From Clostridium sp. (GTDB taxonomy: Bacteria > Bacteroidota > Bacteroidia > Bacteroidales > Bacteroidaceae): a stretch of DNA of 33,461 nt. A program made the translations under genes and the position numbers. Where the stretch lies: NCBI GenBank assembly GCA_023663705.1, contig JAMPGY010000012.1, positions 32,969 through 66,429 on the forward strand, read 5' to 3'. Below the pieces are notes generated by a model. The model was not told the origin of the DNA, made no database searches, and saw only the letters and a list, made by a program, of their open reading frames with translations. Below, piece by piece: positions 8,744 through 17,241 of the stretch. Every line of letters begins with the position of its first letter. Position 1 is the stretch's first letter.

Positions 8744-9793
8744 TTATTTGCGGCGGACTACCCACCCATGATATCCCCATGCACACAACAGAGTGGTGAA
8801 CACATATCCCAGCAACGAGACATAGGGCAGACCGGCATTGGCCAGCAACAGCCACAGGGGACGCAGGGAGGGGTGAATGACGAACACAGACGCCGAGATG
8901 CCGCCCACCCACGCCAGCGGTTGCCACCACCCCTGCGGAACAGCTCTGAGCAGGGCTATCTGGAATGCAATCCAGAGCACAGGTACGAGTGTCCACGTGT
9001 ATTTGTGATAGCATCCCCACATGATGAGGGCACACAGCACGAGAATCAGCAACAGATTGATCCAACGGGATTCCGGCCACGCCCACGCCCGACGGGCCAC
9101 CGAAACGCCCAGCACAAAGGGAATGAGCGAACCAAGGAAGTTGTAACGCACATATTGCAGCCAGGCCACAGAGGAACGGGTGCCCAAGGAAAGTAGCCAC
9201 AACTGGACGGCCAGCGACAGGAGCGCCGCCACCCACAACCATACGCTGCTCCGGCGATAGAGCAGCAGACGATAGAAAAGATAGAGTTGAAGCGTCAAGC
9301 CGAAGTACCAGTAAGGGCCGGGCAGAATATGGGTGGAGGGAGCCGGAGCAAAGTTGACCAGATAGAGCAACTGAAGCAGGATATCGGTGAACGTGAAGCG
9401 AAACGCGCCTTCGAGCAGAGTGTCCACCACCATAAACAGCAACCAGGCCGGCAGCATCAGCCGCCACAGTTTGATGGCATTGTAGCACACGAATTCCTTC
9501 ACCGGAACCGTATTGCCGGTGTTCTTCTCGTATTTCCTCACCAGCCCGTAGCCGCTAAGAAACACAAACACCACCACTCCATAGTGACCGAAATAGGAGA
9601 AGAGGTCGAGCGGCAGTGTGTGGTAGAGCGTGCGGATGTGATCCCACATGTAGTAGGCCCACTTGAAACTGTAGGTGTATTCGCTCTCCTTCACCGTGTA
9701 GGGCAGCCAGTGGGTGAAATTGTGAAGGATGATGCCCAATATGGCCAAGCCTTTCAGGATGGAGGTGTCTCTCCGGCTAAGTTCTATCTTCAT
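8744..9793 (-). CDS. Acyltransferase 3 family membrane protein (O-acyltransferase)
   Basis: A 349-residue integral membrane protein with about ten hydrophobic helices. The N-terminal segment RRDTSILKGLAILGIILHNF has the family pattern of a short charged start, then a helix with the conserved histidine (H25). The next conserved stretch is FSYFGHYGVVVFVFLSGYGL. The family (OafA/Oac type) transfers acetyl or other acyl groups to extracytoplasmic sugars. It is the last gene of a leftward unit with the two phosphotransferase-like genes, 24 bp after the second, which suggests that it modifies the same surface glycan. Substrate unknown. Confidence 0.85.
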   Translation of the reverse strand: MKIELSRRDTSILKGLAILGIILHNFTHWLPYTVKESEYTYSFKWAYYMWDHIRTLYHTLPLDLFSYFGHYGVVVFVFLSGYGLVRKYEKNTGNTVPVKEFVCYNAIKLWRLMLPAWLLFMVVDTLLEGAFRFTFTDILLQLLYLVNFAPAPSTHILPGPYWYFGLTLQLYLFYRLLLYRRSSVWLWVAALLSLAVQLWLLSLGTRSSVAWLQYVRYNFLGSLIPFVLGVSVARRAWAWPESRWINLLLILVLCALIMWGCYHKYTWTLVPVLWIAFQIALLRAVPQGWWQPLAWVGGISASVFVIHPSLRPLWLLLANAGLPYVSLLGYVFTTLLCAWGYHGWVVRRK

Positions 9794-9817
9794 AATGCTG
9801 AATGGATGAAAAAGGGA

Positions 9818-11641
9818 TTAATAATCGGCCGTCTTCATGACGTCGTAGTCGTACTTCCCGCGCAGCATGCGCTTGCGACCGGCATTGTAGCGTTCGTCTA
9901 TCACATCGCGGGTGGCGTCGTAACCGGGACAGGATATACCGCCCAACCGGAGCAACAGATGGGAAAGGTCGTCGGTCATAAACGGACGGTTCACCGCCTG
10001 GCGGATCCGCTCCACCACATCGGGATGGTGCGCCCGGTAATCCGCTGAGCACCAGATCCAGAAAGGTACCTCGTATTCGGCACGGGCGATGGGCGGTGTG
10101 GGATCACGGTCGGGATTACGTCCGAATTCGGGCAGTTCATCGTGTACTTCCTCCCCATGATCGGACACGTAAATCACAACGGCCTCGCGGTCTTCGTAGC
10201 GAGCCAATATGCCATCCACCACAGAGTCGTTGAACAGCGTGGCGTTGTCGTAGTTGGCCACCCATTGCCGATCGTTGGCCGACAGTTCGGGGCGCGGTTC
10301 GTCCTTGGCTTTCAGAATGCGCCGGCGCGAGGGCATGCGATGGTGATAGATCATGTGTTGCCCCCACAGGTGGAAAAGGGTCAGATTGTATTCCGTCTCC
10401 AGTTTGCGTTGGGCGTCATAACAGGCCAGCAGGGCATCATCGTAGAGATAGCTCTTCTTGTTGCGCCAGTCGAAGAGCATCCGGCTCAGTTCGGGATCGT
10501 TCATGAAAAAGCTTCCGCTGAAACCGAAGATGTCTTCTCCCACCGACGGAGCGAACTGATTGGTGAGAAAAGCCACCCGGTAACCGGCCTTGCGGAAAAC
10601 GGCCGGAAACAACGTGGCATCGGTCCACGAACCGGGCTGATCCACCGAGTGGAGCGAAAACATATTCTTAAACACCTGGCTGGTGATGTTCCAGCTGGTC
10701 ACCACATCGGTAAACACAAACAGTTCACCCCGTTGCCAGCGTTCCATTTGCCGAGGGGTGGTGGGCATGCCATAGCCGTAGAGCTGGGAGTGGTGTTTGT
10801 TGTAGCTTTCGCCGATAATCAGCACGATGTGGGGCGAAAGCCTACTGCAACTGTCCACCCGCGTCTGCTCCACACATTCGTGCAGGCGTTGCAGATCCCT
10901 GGCCGACAGTTGGTGGGCAAAGAGCGAGAAGGCCAAACGGTGGAGGGGTGTGTAGAGCGATGAGCTAACATAACCGTTGAGGTAACGCTCCAGTTTGTAG
11001 ACGGAAGTCTGCTCGAACACTCCGGCACGGGTCAGCCGCACCGGCATGGTCAGCCATCCGCAAAACAACAGGGAGAGAGCCAAGGCCATGCCGCCCCACT
11101 CCTGCCAGCAGATGGAATCGATACGACGCCCCACCCCGCGGCGGACATATACCAGCCACTGCATCAGCCAACGATGAATGCGCTTTCTTCCCCACAGGCA
11201 ACCGGCATGCAGCAGACCAATGCCCACCGGCCAGGCCACGGCTCTGAACGTTTCCATCCGGAAGACGTAGCCCTCGAAGAAGTCTCCGGCCTCGGCCGGC
11301 GTGGTCTCCGCCACAAGTTGGAGCATGGTGGGGCTGATGCCGGCTCCGAACCGCATGGAACAATAACCGTCCACCGTCACCAGTATATAAGACACAGCTG
11401 AACAGGAAACCCGCACAATGCCCGCCACCCGCCGGGGCAACAGAGACAGCAACAGGCAGAGCAGATAGAGGTCGACCCACAGTTCCCCGAAAAAGGCGGC
11501 ATTGCGCAATGTGCCGTAGTGCACAAAGAAGGAGCCGCACATCAACAGCGTCATGAAGACAAAAAACACCGCCTGCATACGCAACGGCATCAGTACCCAA
11601 ACAAAGCATCGGGCGAACGGTTCTACTCTGACTCTTCTCAT
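9818..11641 (-). CDS. Phosphoethanolamine transferase-like (EptA/sulfatase superfamily) membrane enzyme, copy 2
   Basis: A 607-residue protein with N-terminal membrane helices (about residues 20-205, including 24-42, 54-69, 73-91 and 185-199) and a periplasmic alkaline-phosphatase-fold domain from about 268. Active-site elements align with EptA-type enzymes. They are metal ligand E278 (IIGESYN), likely nucleophile T320 (WNITSQVFKNMFSL, equivalent to the CGTST motif of EptA), H429 (GQH) and D494-H495 (SDHGEE). Such enzymes move phosphoethanolamine from phosphatidylethanolamine to lipid A, core sugars or glycans. It starts 7 bp after its paralogue and the two align end to end, so they arose by tandem duplication. 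Acceptor unknown. Confidence 0.9.
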   Translation of the reverse strand: MRRVRVEPFARCFVWVLMPLRMQAVFFVFMTLLMCGSFFVHYGTLRNAAFFGELWVDLYLLCLLLSLLPRRVAGIVRVSCSAVSYILVTVDGYCSMRFGAGISPTMLQLVAETTPAEAGDFFEGYVFRMETFRAVAWPVGIGLLHAGCLWGRKRIHRWLMQWLVYVRRGVGRRIDSICWQEWGGMALALSLLFCGWLTMPVRLTRAGVFEQTSVYKLERYLNGYVSSSLYTPLHRLAFSLFAHQLSARDLQRLHECVEQTRVDSCSRLSPHIVLIIGESYNKHHSQLYGYGMPTTPRQMERWQRGELFVFTDVVTSWNITSQVFKNMFSLHSVDQPGSWTDATLFPAVFRKAGYRVAFLTNQFAPSVGEDIFGFSGSFFMNDPELSRMLFDWRNKKSYLYDDALLACYDAQRKLETEYNLTLFHLWGQHMIYHHRMPSRRRILKAKDEPRPELSANDRQWVANYDNATLFNDSVVDGILARYEDREAVVIYVSDHGEEVHDELPEFGRNPDRDPTPPIARAEYEVPFWIWCSADYRAHHPDVVERIRQAVNRPFMTDDLSHLLLRLGGISCPGYDATRDVIDERYNAGRKRMLRGKYDYDVMKTADY

Positions 11642-11648
11642 GGGATTA

Positions 11649-13448
11649 TTATTCCTTTGTTTTATTCATCAACTCATCATAATCCTTATATCCCTTCAGC
11701 AAACGCCGGCGCGACGTATCGAACTGCGGAGAGACCAATGCCCGACGCTCATCGTAACCGGGACAACGGATGCCGGCCAGATGGAGCAGCGTGTGGGGTA
11801 AGTCGTCGGTCATGAAAGGACGGTCCACCGCCCGGCGGATCCGCCTCACCATCTGCGGCCTGTTCTTCCGATAACGGGGAGAGCACCAGATCCAAAATGG
11901 AATTTCAAATTCATTGCGCACCAGCTTGGGTGTAAGAGCCGATGAATGCAGACGGCCGAACACCTTCAGTCCGTCAAACACCTCCTCGCCATGGTCGGGC
12001 ACATACACCACCAGGGCATCTTCGTTCTCAAACCGGCGGAGGATAGCATCCACCACCGAGTCGTTGTAGAGCGTGGCATTGTCGTAGTCCACCACCTTCT
12101 GCAACTGATTGTCCGTGAGATCCGGGCGGTGATAATCGGCCTGCGTGAAGCGTTTCCTATCCTCCGGACAGCGGTTCTCGTAACCCACATGCTGCCCGAT
12201 GAGGTGGAATATCACCAGATTATCGGTTGCAGGCTGCAAGCCTTGCAAGGAGTCGTATTCCAGCAGCAGACCTTCGTCGTAGGGATATTTATACCGGTTG
12301 CGCACGTCGAACAGCCGGTTGCTCATCCAGGGATCGTTGAGGAAATAGCCGCCACTGAAGTCGAAGGCGTCATCATCCGGCTCACGCACAAACTGATTGG
12401 TGAGAAACGTCACCCGATAACCGGCCCGACGGAACACGGCCGGATAGAGCGTACGGTCGGCCCACGAGCCTTTTGTGCCGTAGCTGAACAGAGAGAAGGT
12501 GTATTTGAACACGTTGCTGGTCAGATTCCAGCAAGTCACGACATCGGTAAAGGGAAACAGTTCCCCGGATTGGGCACGGGCACTCTGCCGGGGCGTGGTG
12601 GGCAATCCGTAGCCGTAGAGCGAGGCATGATGGCGGTTGTAACTCTCGCCGATAATCACCACCAGCGTGGGCACGGCATGGCTGCAAGTGTCCACCACAG
12701 TATGTTCTACCGCATGATGGAGATGAACCAGTTGTTCCGCTGCCAAACGATTGGCATATATCGAGAACCAGAGCCGATGGAGCGGTGTGTAGAGCTTCCG
12801 GCCATAGCCCTTGTTGTAGTAGCGTTCCATGCCGGTCGTGGTGGTCTGGCTGAGCAGTTCCGCCTCATGGCGACGGTCTTCCCAGCTCCAGAGCACAGCA
12901 CAGGCAAACAGCCCCCAGGCCACCAGTGCATACACCACACGGAAGGCCGTATGGCACACCGAATCCGCCATCTGCCGACGCACCAAGGCAGACAGCCGTT
13001 TTCGCCCCCGGCAGGCGTAAGCCACATAGACCGCCGCCCATAACAGAAACGGCCAAAGCGCCTGCAATGTCTGCCGGTTGCACACGTAGGACTGCCAGAA
13101 CTCGGAAGCCTCATCGGCATTGGTCTCCATCGCCAGCTGAAGCATCGTGGGGGTCAGGCCGGAACCCAAGCGGACACCGGTGTAGACATCCACCGCACAT
13201 ACCGTCACGCAGAGCAAAGCCACCACACCCTGCGCCACACGCCGCAACGGTTGCGGAACGAAGGAGAGCAGAAAGGATAGCGCAAACACATCGGCAAAAA
13301 GCTCGGCAAAGGGATAGTCGGCAATCGTCTCTTCCGGCTGTGCCAGACAAGCCACCACAAACAGCGCATAAATAAAAATGAAGAAAGAGCCGTTGCAACG
13401 CAAAGGCTCCACCACACGACGTGCAATATAAGCAAGCAGGGCTCTCAT
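11649..13448 (-). CDS. Phosphoethanolamine transferase-like (EptA/sulfatase superfamily) membrane enzyme, copy 1
   Basis: A 599-residue paralogue of the following gene with the same plan: N-terminal membrane helices (about 20-190) and a periplasmic catalytic domain. Active-site residues are E268 (IIGESYN), probable nucleophile T310 (WNLTSNVFKYTFSL), H420 (GQH) and D485-H486 (PDHGEE). All are intact, so both copies should be active. It is the first gene of the leftward three-gene unit, reading from a TAATTTTG -7 box at 13468-13475 only about 20 bp upstream of the ATG. It is divergent from the flippase gene. A phospho-substituent role on a surface glycan or lipid is the family expectation; the exact group and acceptor are not shown. 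Confidence 0.9.
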   Translation of the reverse strand: MRALLAYIARRVVEPLRCNGSFFIFIYALFVVACLAQPEETIADYPFAELFADVFALSFLLSFVPQPLRRVAQGVVALLCVTVCAVDVYTGVRLGSGLTPTMLQLAMETNADEASEFWQSYVCNRQTLQALWPFLLWAAVYVAYACRGRKRLSALVRRQMADSVCHTAFRVVYALVAWGLFACAVLWSWEDRRHEAELLSQTTTTGMERYYNKGYGRKLYTPLHRLWFSIYANRLAAEQLVHLHHAVEHTVVDTCSHAVPTLVVIIGESYNRHHASLYGYGLPTTPRQSARAQSGELFPFTDVVTCWNLTSNVFKYTFSLFSYGTKGSWADRTLYPAVFRRAGYRVTFLTNQFVREPDDDAFDFSGGYFLNDPWMSNRLFDVRNRYKYPYDEGLLLEYDSLQGLQPATDNLVIFHLIGQHVGYENRCPEDRKRFTQADYHRPDLTDNQLQKVVDYDNATLYNDSVVDAILRRFENEDALVVYVPDHGEEVFDGLKVFGRLHSSALTPKLVRNEFEIPFWIWCSPRYRKNRPQMVRRIRRAVDRPFMTDDLPHTLLHLAGIRCPGYDERRALVSPQFDTSRRRLLKGYKDYDELMNKTKE

Positions 13449-13467
13449 TCACCGGACAATATCGGTG

Positions 13468-13475
13468 CAAAATTA
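13468..13475 (-). promoter_or_regulatory. Promoter -7 box for the leftward glycan-modification unit
   Basis: On the minus strand this reads TAATTTTG, an exact match to the Bacteroides TAnnTTTG element. The -33 region (around 13496-13500) is poor. The short inverted repeat CACCG/CGGTG (13450-13454 with 13463-13467) abuts the box and spans the expected start of transcription, so it could be an operator. Confidence 0.6.
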
Positions 13476-13485
13476 GGTCTTTTTC

Positions 13486-13517
13486 TTTGAATAATCGGAA
13501 AGTAAAGCGTATTTTTG
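13486..13517 (+). promoter_or_regulatory. Bacteroides-type promoter of the rightward glycan cluster
   Basis: TTTG at 13486-13489, a 20-bp spacer, then TATTTTTG at 13510-13517: a full match to the TTTG/TAnnTTTG consensus with standard spacing. The flippase ATG follows 26 bp later. The element lies within 20 bp of the divergent leftward -7 box. No inverted repeats of the kind used for invertible capsule promoters flank it. Confidence 0.85.
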
Positions 13518-13543
13518 CCCACTTGTAGAAACGAACAAGCGAA

Positions 13544-14995
13544 ATGTCCGACAGTTCACTCAAAGAAACCACCGTAAAAGGATTGCTATGGGGCGGATTC
13601 AGCAACGCCCTCATCCAAATACTCAATCTCACCTTCGGCATCTGCCTGCTGAGAAGGCTCACTCCCACCGATTATGGCACCATCCAGGTACTGACCATCT
13701 TCAGCAGTGTGGCCTCCGCCCTGCAGGAGAGCGGTTTCTCGGCCGCGCTGGCCAACATAAAGGAACCGACCCACAAGGACTATAACGCCGTCTTCTGGTT
13801 CAATATCCTCAGCGGAGCGGCGCTCTATCTGCTGTTGTTCTGCTGCGCCCCGCTCATCGCCGATTTCTACCGCACCCCCGTGCTCGTCCCGTTGTCGCGT
13901 TTTGCCTTTCTCAGTTTCCTGTTTTCCAGCTGGGGCATCGCCCAACGTGCCTACCTGTTCGGCCACCTGATGGTGAAACAGAGTTCCATCATCTTCATCT
14001 CATCGCTGTTCATCTCGGGATGTGTGGCCGTGGGCATGGCCTACAGCGGTTTTGCATTCTGGGGACTGGCGGCCCAAACGGTGGTGTTCACCGCCTGTGT
14101 CACATTGCTCAATTGGTGGTATTCGCCTTGGCGCCCGTCGTTGGATTGGGACTTCAGTCCGATACGGCGCATGTTCGGTTTCAGCAGCCGCCTGCTCATC
14201 ACCACCTTGTTTCTGCAAGTGAACCGGAACGTGTTTTCCGTTCTGCTGGGTCGCTTTTACGACAAAGCCGTGACCGGCCAATATGGCAATGCCGCCAAAT
14301 GGAACGACATGGGAACGTTCACCATCAACAGCATGATAGCCGGAGTGGCGCAACCCATACTCACACAAGTGAAGGATAGCCCCGACCGCTACCGCCACGT
14401 ATTTCGCAAGATGCTACGGTTTACCAGCTTCGTATCCTTCCCCTGCATGCTTGGACTGGCTTTGGTGGCTCCGGAATTCATCCGTCTCACAGCCGGAGCC
14501 AAATGGATGCCCAGCGTGCCCATGCTGCAGATACTCTGCCTATACGGCGCCTTCTTCCCCATCACGACGCTCTATTCCAACCTGGCCATCAGTCAGGGGC
14601 GTTCTTCCATCAATCTCTACAACACGGTGGCTACCTGCGTAGTCATCTGGATCTTCCTGATAGCCGTGTATCCGCTGGGCATCTACGCCATGATTATCTC
14701 CTTCGTATCCATCAACATCCTCTGGTTGCTCGTGTGGCACGGGTTTGCCCGCCGGCTCATCGGTCTGCCCCTCCGCCACGCATTGGCCGATGTGCTGCCG
14801 TTCTGTCTGCTGGCTGCCGCCGCCATGTTTGCCACGGCTTTCATCACCACTCCGGTCAAGGGCGAGTTCCTTCGCCTGACAGCTAAAGTAACCGTGGCTG
14901 CCCTTATATATATAGGTGTGCTCTATTTGAGCGGAGCGGCCATCCTGCGCGAGAGCATCGACTACATTCTGCACAAAATGCACCGCAAACCATGA
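13544..14995 (+). CDS. Wzx-type polysaccharide flippase (MOP superfamily)
   Basis: A 483-residue integral membrane protein with about 12-14 hydrophobic helices and almost no soluble domain. The start KGLLWGGFSNALIQILNLTF followed by LLRRLTPTDYGTIQVLTIF is typical of polysaccharide-export flippases (PST/WzxC type), which move undecaprenyl-linked oligosaccharides to the periplasmic side. It has its own consensus promoter and begins the rightward run. Its stop overlaps the next ATG in ATGA. No Wzy polymerase or initiating transferase is nearby, so repeat-unit initiation must be encoded elsewhere. Confidence 0.92.
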   Translation: MSDSSLKETTVKGLLWGGFSNALIQILNLTFGICLLRRLTPTDYGTIQVLTIFSSVASALQESGFSAALANIKEPTHKDYNAVFWFNILSGAALYLLLFCCAPLIADFYRTPVLVPLSRFAFLSFLFSSWGIAQRAYLFGHLMVKQSSIIFISSLFISGCVAVGMAYSGFAFWGLAAQTVVFTACVTLLNWWYSPWRPSLDWDFSPIRRMFGFSSRLLITTLFLQVNRNVFSVLLGRFYDKAVTGQYGNAAKWNDMGTFTINSMIAGVAQPILTQVKDSPDRYRHVFRKMLRFTSFVSFPCMLGLALVAPEFIRLTAGAKWMPSVPMLQILCLYGAFFPITTLYSNLAISQGRSSINLYNTVATCVVIWIFLIAVYPLGIYAMIISFVSINILWLLVWHGFARRLIGLPLRHALADVLPFCLLAAAAMFATAFITTPVKGEFLRLTAKVTVAALIYIGVLYLSGAAILRESIDYILHKMHRKP

Positions 14996-15909
14996 AGATA
15001 GCCTATTTGATATCCGCCCATAACGATCCGCAGCACCTGCAGCGGCTGGTCGGTAGCCTGCAACCGCGGAGCGAGTTCTTCATCCACATCGATGCCTCGG
15101 TGGACATCCGCCCGTTCCGGAAGGTTCTGCCGGACAAAAACATCCATTTCTGCAGCAAACGTATGTGGGTGGAATGGGGTAACATCTCGCAAGTGCGCTA
15201 TCAGATAGCTTTGATGGAAGAATACTTCCGCACAGGCATTCCATGCGACCGCCTTTGCTTCCTGAGCGGACTGGACTACCCGCTGTGGAGCAACAGCCGG
15301 ATGGACCGGTTCTGGGAGGAAACGGGCGACCGCGAGTTCATACAGGGGATAGACATGACCGTGCAGCGCGACGAACTGCAGGAGTGGTACCGGCTCTACC
15401 GCCCCTTCACCACCGTGCCGCTGCGCAACCGCCGCTGGAAGATACGCCTCTGCGCGCTCGGGCGCGAAATGTGCCGATTGGCAGGTATGCGCAAAACGTT
15501 GGTGTTCACCGTGGACGGAAAAATCTATCGGCTGCACAAAGGTTCGTCGTGGTGGTGCATCACCCCGAAACTGGCCGAATGGATGCTCCATGAGGTGCAT
15601 GCCCATCCGGGACTGCTCCGCTACTTCACCACCCTCTTCGGTCCGGACGAGACGCTGTGGCAGACCTTGGTGTTCAACTCACCGTTTGCCGACAAAGCCC
15701 TTTTGCAGCAAGGCGCCTACACCACACTGGCCGACCTGACTCCGCTCCACTACATCCACTACCACCCCGTCATCAAGGTGTTCACCGCCGAGGACTGGGG
15801 CACCCTGCGCCTCAGCGGCAAGATGTTCTGCCGCAAAACCGTGAGTGGCACCAGCGACACGCTGCTGGACCTCATCGACCGCGCACGTGCGGAAGAGAGA
15901 CCGAAGTAA
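14992..15909 (+). CDS. Core-2/I-branching-type glycosyltransferase (GT14)
   Basis: A 305-residue soluble transferase. Family segments are MKIAYLISAHNDPQHLQRLV, FFIHIDASVD, CFLSGLDYPLW (residues about 88-98), KGSSWWCITPKLAEWM (about 182-197) and GPDETLWQTLVFNS. Bacterial members are annotated as beta-1,6-N-acetylglucosaminyltransferase-like, but donor and linkage vary. No signal peptide or membrane helix is present, so it acts in the cytoplasm on the lipid-linked glycan. It overlaps the flippase gene by four bases and is translationally coupled to it. A 141-bp gap with a new promoter follows. Confidence 0.88.
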   Translation: MKIAYLISAHNDPQHLQRLVGSLQPRSEFFIHIDASVDIRPFRKVLPDKNIHFCSKRMWVEWGNISQVRYQIALMEEYFRTGIPCDRLCFLSGLDYPLWSNSRMDRFWEETGDREFIQGIDMTVQRDELQEWYRLYRPFTTVPLRNRRWKIRLCALGREMCRLAGMRKTLVFTVDGKIYRLHKGSSWWCITPKLAEWMLHEVHAHPGLLRYFTTLFGPDETLWQTLVFNSPFADKALLQQGAYTTLADLTPLHYIHYHPVIKVFTAEDWGTLRLSGKMFCRKTVSGTSDTLLDLIDRARAEERPK

Positions 15910-16019
15910 TTGCTCTATTTCCGATACCGGCCATGACAATACGGTGTTGAACTTCAGCCCATGCAGGTTTGCCTTCCGCTTTTCCACCCGTTTCCTTCCT
16001 CACTTCCATTGTTTTTCAT

Positions 16020-16027
16020 TATCTTTG
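16020..16027 (+). promoter_or_regulatory. Candidate -7 box upstream of the cytidylyltransferase gene
   Basis: TATCTTTG matches TAnnTTTG exactly, 23 bp before the ATG at 16051. The T/C-rich stretch 20-25 bp upstream has no clear TTTG. It suggests that the cytidylyltransferase-SDR-LicD-glycosyltransferase genes have their own start of transcription. Confidence 0.5.
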
Positions 16028-16050
16028 CCAGACAAGGAAACACAAGACTT

Positions 16051-16503
16051 ATGTACAACAATAAAGTGGTGGTATACACGTCGGGCACATTCGACATGTT
16101 TCACAGCAACCACCTGAAAATGATAAAATACGCGCGCGGACTGGGCGACACGCTCATCGTGGGCGTGAGCACCGACGAACTGGTGTGCAGCTACAAGCGC
16201 CCGCCCATCATCCCCTTTGAGGAGCGGCTGGCCATCATCGAGGCACTGAAGTATCCCGACATCGTCATCCCCCAGCGCTCGCTCGACCACACGGAGATTG
16301 TGAAGAAACTGAACATCGATGTGTTTGTGGTAGGCGATGATTGGACCGGCAAGTACGACTACCTGAAAGACCTCGGCGTGACGGTGTTCTACTTCCCCTA
16401 TGGCGACGGCGTGAGTTCCACCAAAATCAAAGAGGAGATTCTGGGGAAATACAGGGAACTGAAACAGCAGATAGACAAACAGCCCAATCCCGACATACGA
16501 TGA
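16051..16503 (+). CDS. TagD-like cytidylyltransferase (glycerol-3-phosphate cytidylyltransferase family)
   Basis: A 150-residue nucleotidyltransferase of the TagD/ECT class, which couples CTP to a phosphorylated alcohol. Visible landmarks are SGTFDMFHSNHLKMIKYAR (residues 11-29), GDTLIVGVSTDEL, PFEERLAIIEALKYPDIVIP, VVGDDWTGKYDYLKDLGV (93-110) and SSTKIKEEILGKY. The usual HxGH motif is H18-S-N-H21, with Asn for Gly. The RTEGISTT loop of TagD is replaced by PYGDGVSST, without the arginine. Substrate may therefore not be glycerol-3-phosphate. The start at 16051 fits the promoter and the family N-terminus; a 30-codon upstream extension is out of family. Its stop overlaps the next ATG. Confidence 0.88.
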   Translation: MYNNKVVVYTSGTFDMFHSNHLKMIKYARGLGDTLIVGVSTDELVCSYKRPPIIPFEERLAIIEALKYPDIVIPQRSLDHTEIVKKLNIDVFVVGDDWTGKYDYLKDLGVTVFYFPYGDGVSSTKIKEEILGKYRELKQQIDKQPNPDIR

Positions 16504-17228
16504 AGACAGCTGTTGTGACCGGAGGCACCAAGGGCATCGGACGGGCCGTGGCCGAACTGCTGCTGCAGCGGGGATGGCACGTCATCGCCAATTATGCCCA
16601 CGACGAAGCCGCCGCCCGCGAGATGAGGGAGCGGCAGCAGACACTGTGGCCGGAAAGCCGGCTGGACGTGCTGCAGGCCGACCAGAGCCGGCGCGAGGGA
16701 ACCTACAGTCTGGCGGACTACGTGCGCCGGCACACCACCCGCGTGGACTGCATCGTGTGCAACGCCGGCCTGACGGTGAGAAAACCGTTTGAGGAGACGG
16801 CCGACGCCGACTGGGACGCCATGATGGAGACGGCCGTCAACTCCCACTTCATCCTGCTGCGCGAACTGTTTCCGCTCATCCCCCCCGGCTCACGCATCCT
16901 GTTCACCGGATCACTCATGGCCCTGCACCCCCATGCCACGGTGCTGGGCTACGGTGTGTCCAAAGCCGCAGTGCACGCGCTGGCCCTGAACCTGCAGAAA
17001 CAATTCGAGGGCACAGGCACCACCGTGAACACCATCGCACCGGGCTTCGTGGAGACCGAGTGGCAGAAAAACAAACCCGAGGCCATCCGCCAAAACATCT
17101 ATGCCAAGACGGCCATCAAGCGCTTTGCCACCACCGAGGAGGTGGCCGACGCATTCCGTTTCTGTCTGGACAACGACTTCGTGAACGGCAGCGTCATCGA
17201 GGTGTCCGGCGGCTATTCGTTCAAATAA
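16500..17228 (+). CDS. SDR-family oxidoreductase
   Basis: A 242-residue short-chain dehydrogenase/reductase. It has the nucleotide-binding motif TGGTKGIG (residues 7-14), the CNAG motif (87-90), catalytic S138 (FTGS), Y151 and K155 (YGVSK), and the C-terminal VSGGYSF. NADPH or NADH preference cannot be told. The start overlaps the cytidylyltransferase stop (ATGA), and 13 bp separate it from licD. Position between a cytidylyltransferase and a phosphotransferase suggests it makes the alcohol, or a precursor of it, that is activated with CTP. That role is inference; FabG-like proteins can have many substrates. Confidence 0.88.
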   Translation: MKTAVVTGGTKGIGRAVAELLLQRGWHVIANYAHDEAAAREMRERQQTLWPESRLDVLQADQSRREGTYSLADYVRRHTTRVDCIVCNAGLTVRKPFEETADADWDAMMETAVNSHFILLRELFPLIPPGSRILFTGSLMALHPHATVLGYGVSKAAVHALALNLQKQFEGTGTTVNTIAPGFVETEWQKNKPEAIRQNIYAKTAIKRFATTEEVADAFRFCLDNDFVNGSVIEVSGGYSFK

Positions 17229-17241
17229 AAAATCTCCATTC

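Noticed and set aside
13449-13543. Invertible (phase-variable) capsule promoter
   Set aside because: No long inverted repeats flank the promoter and no recombinase is nearby; the only inverted repeat has 5-bp arms.
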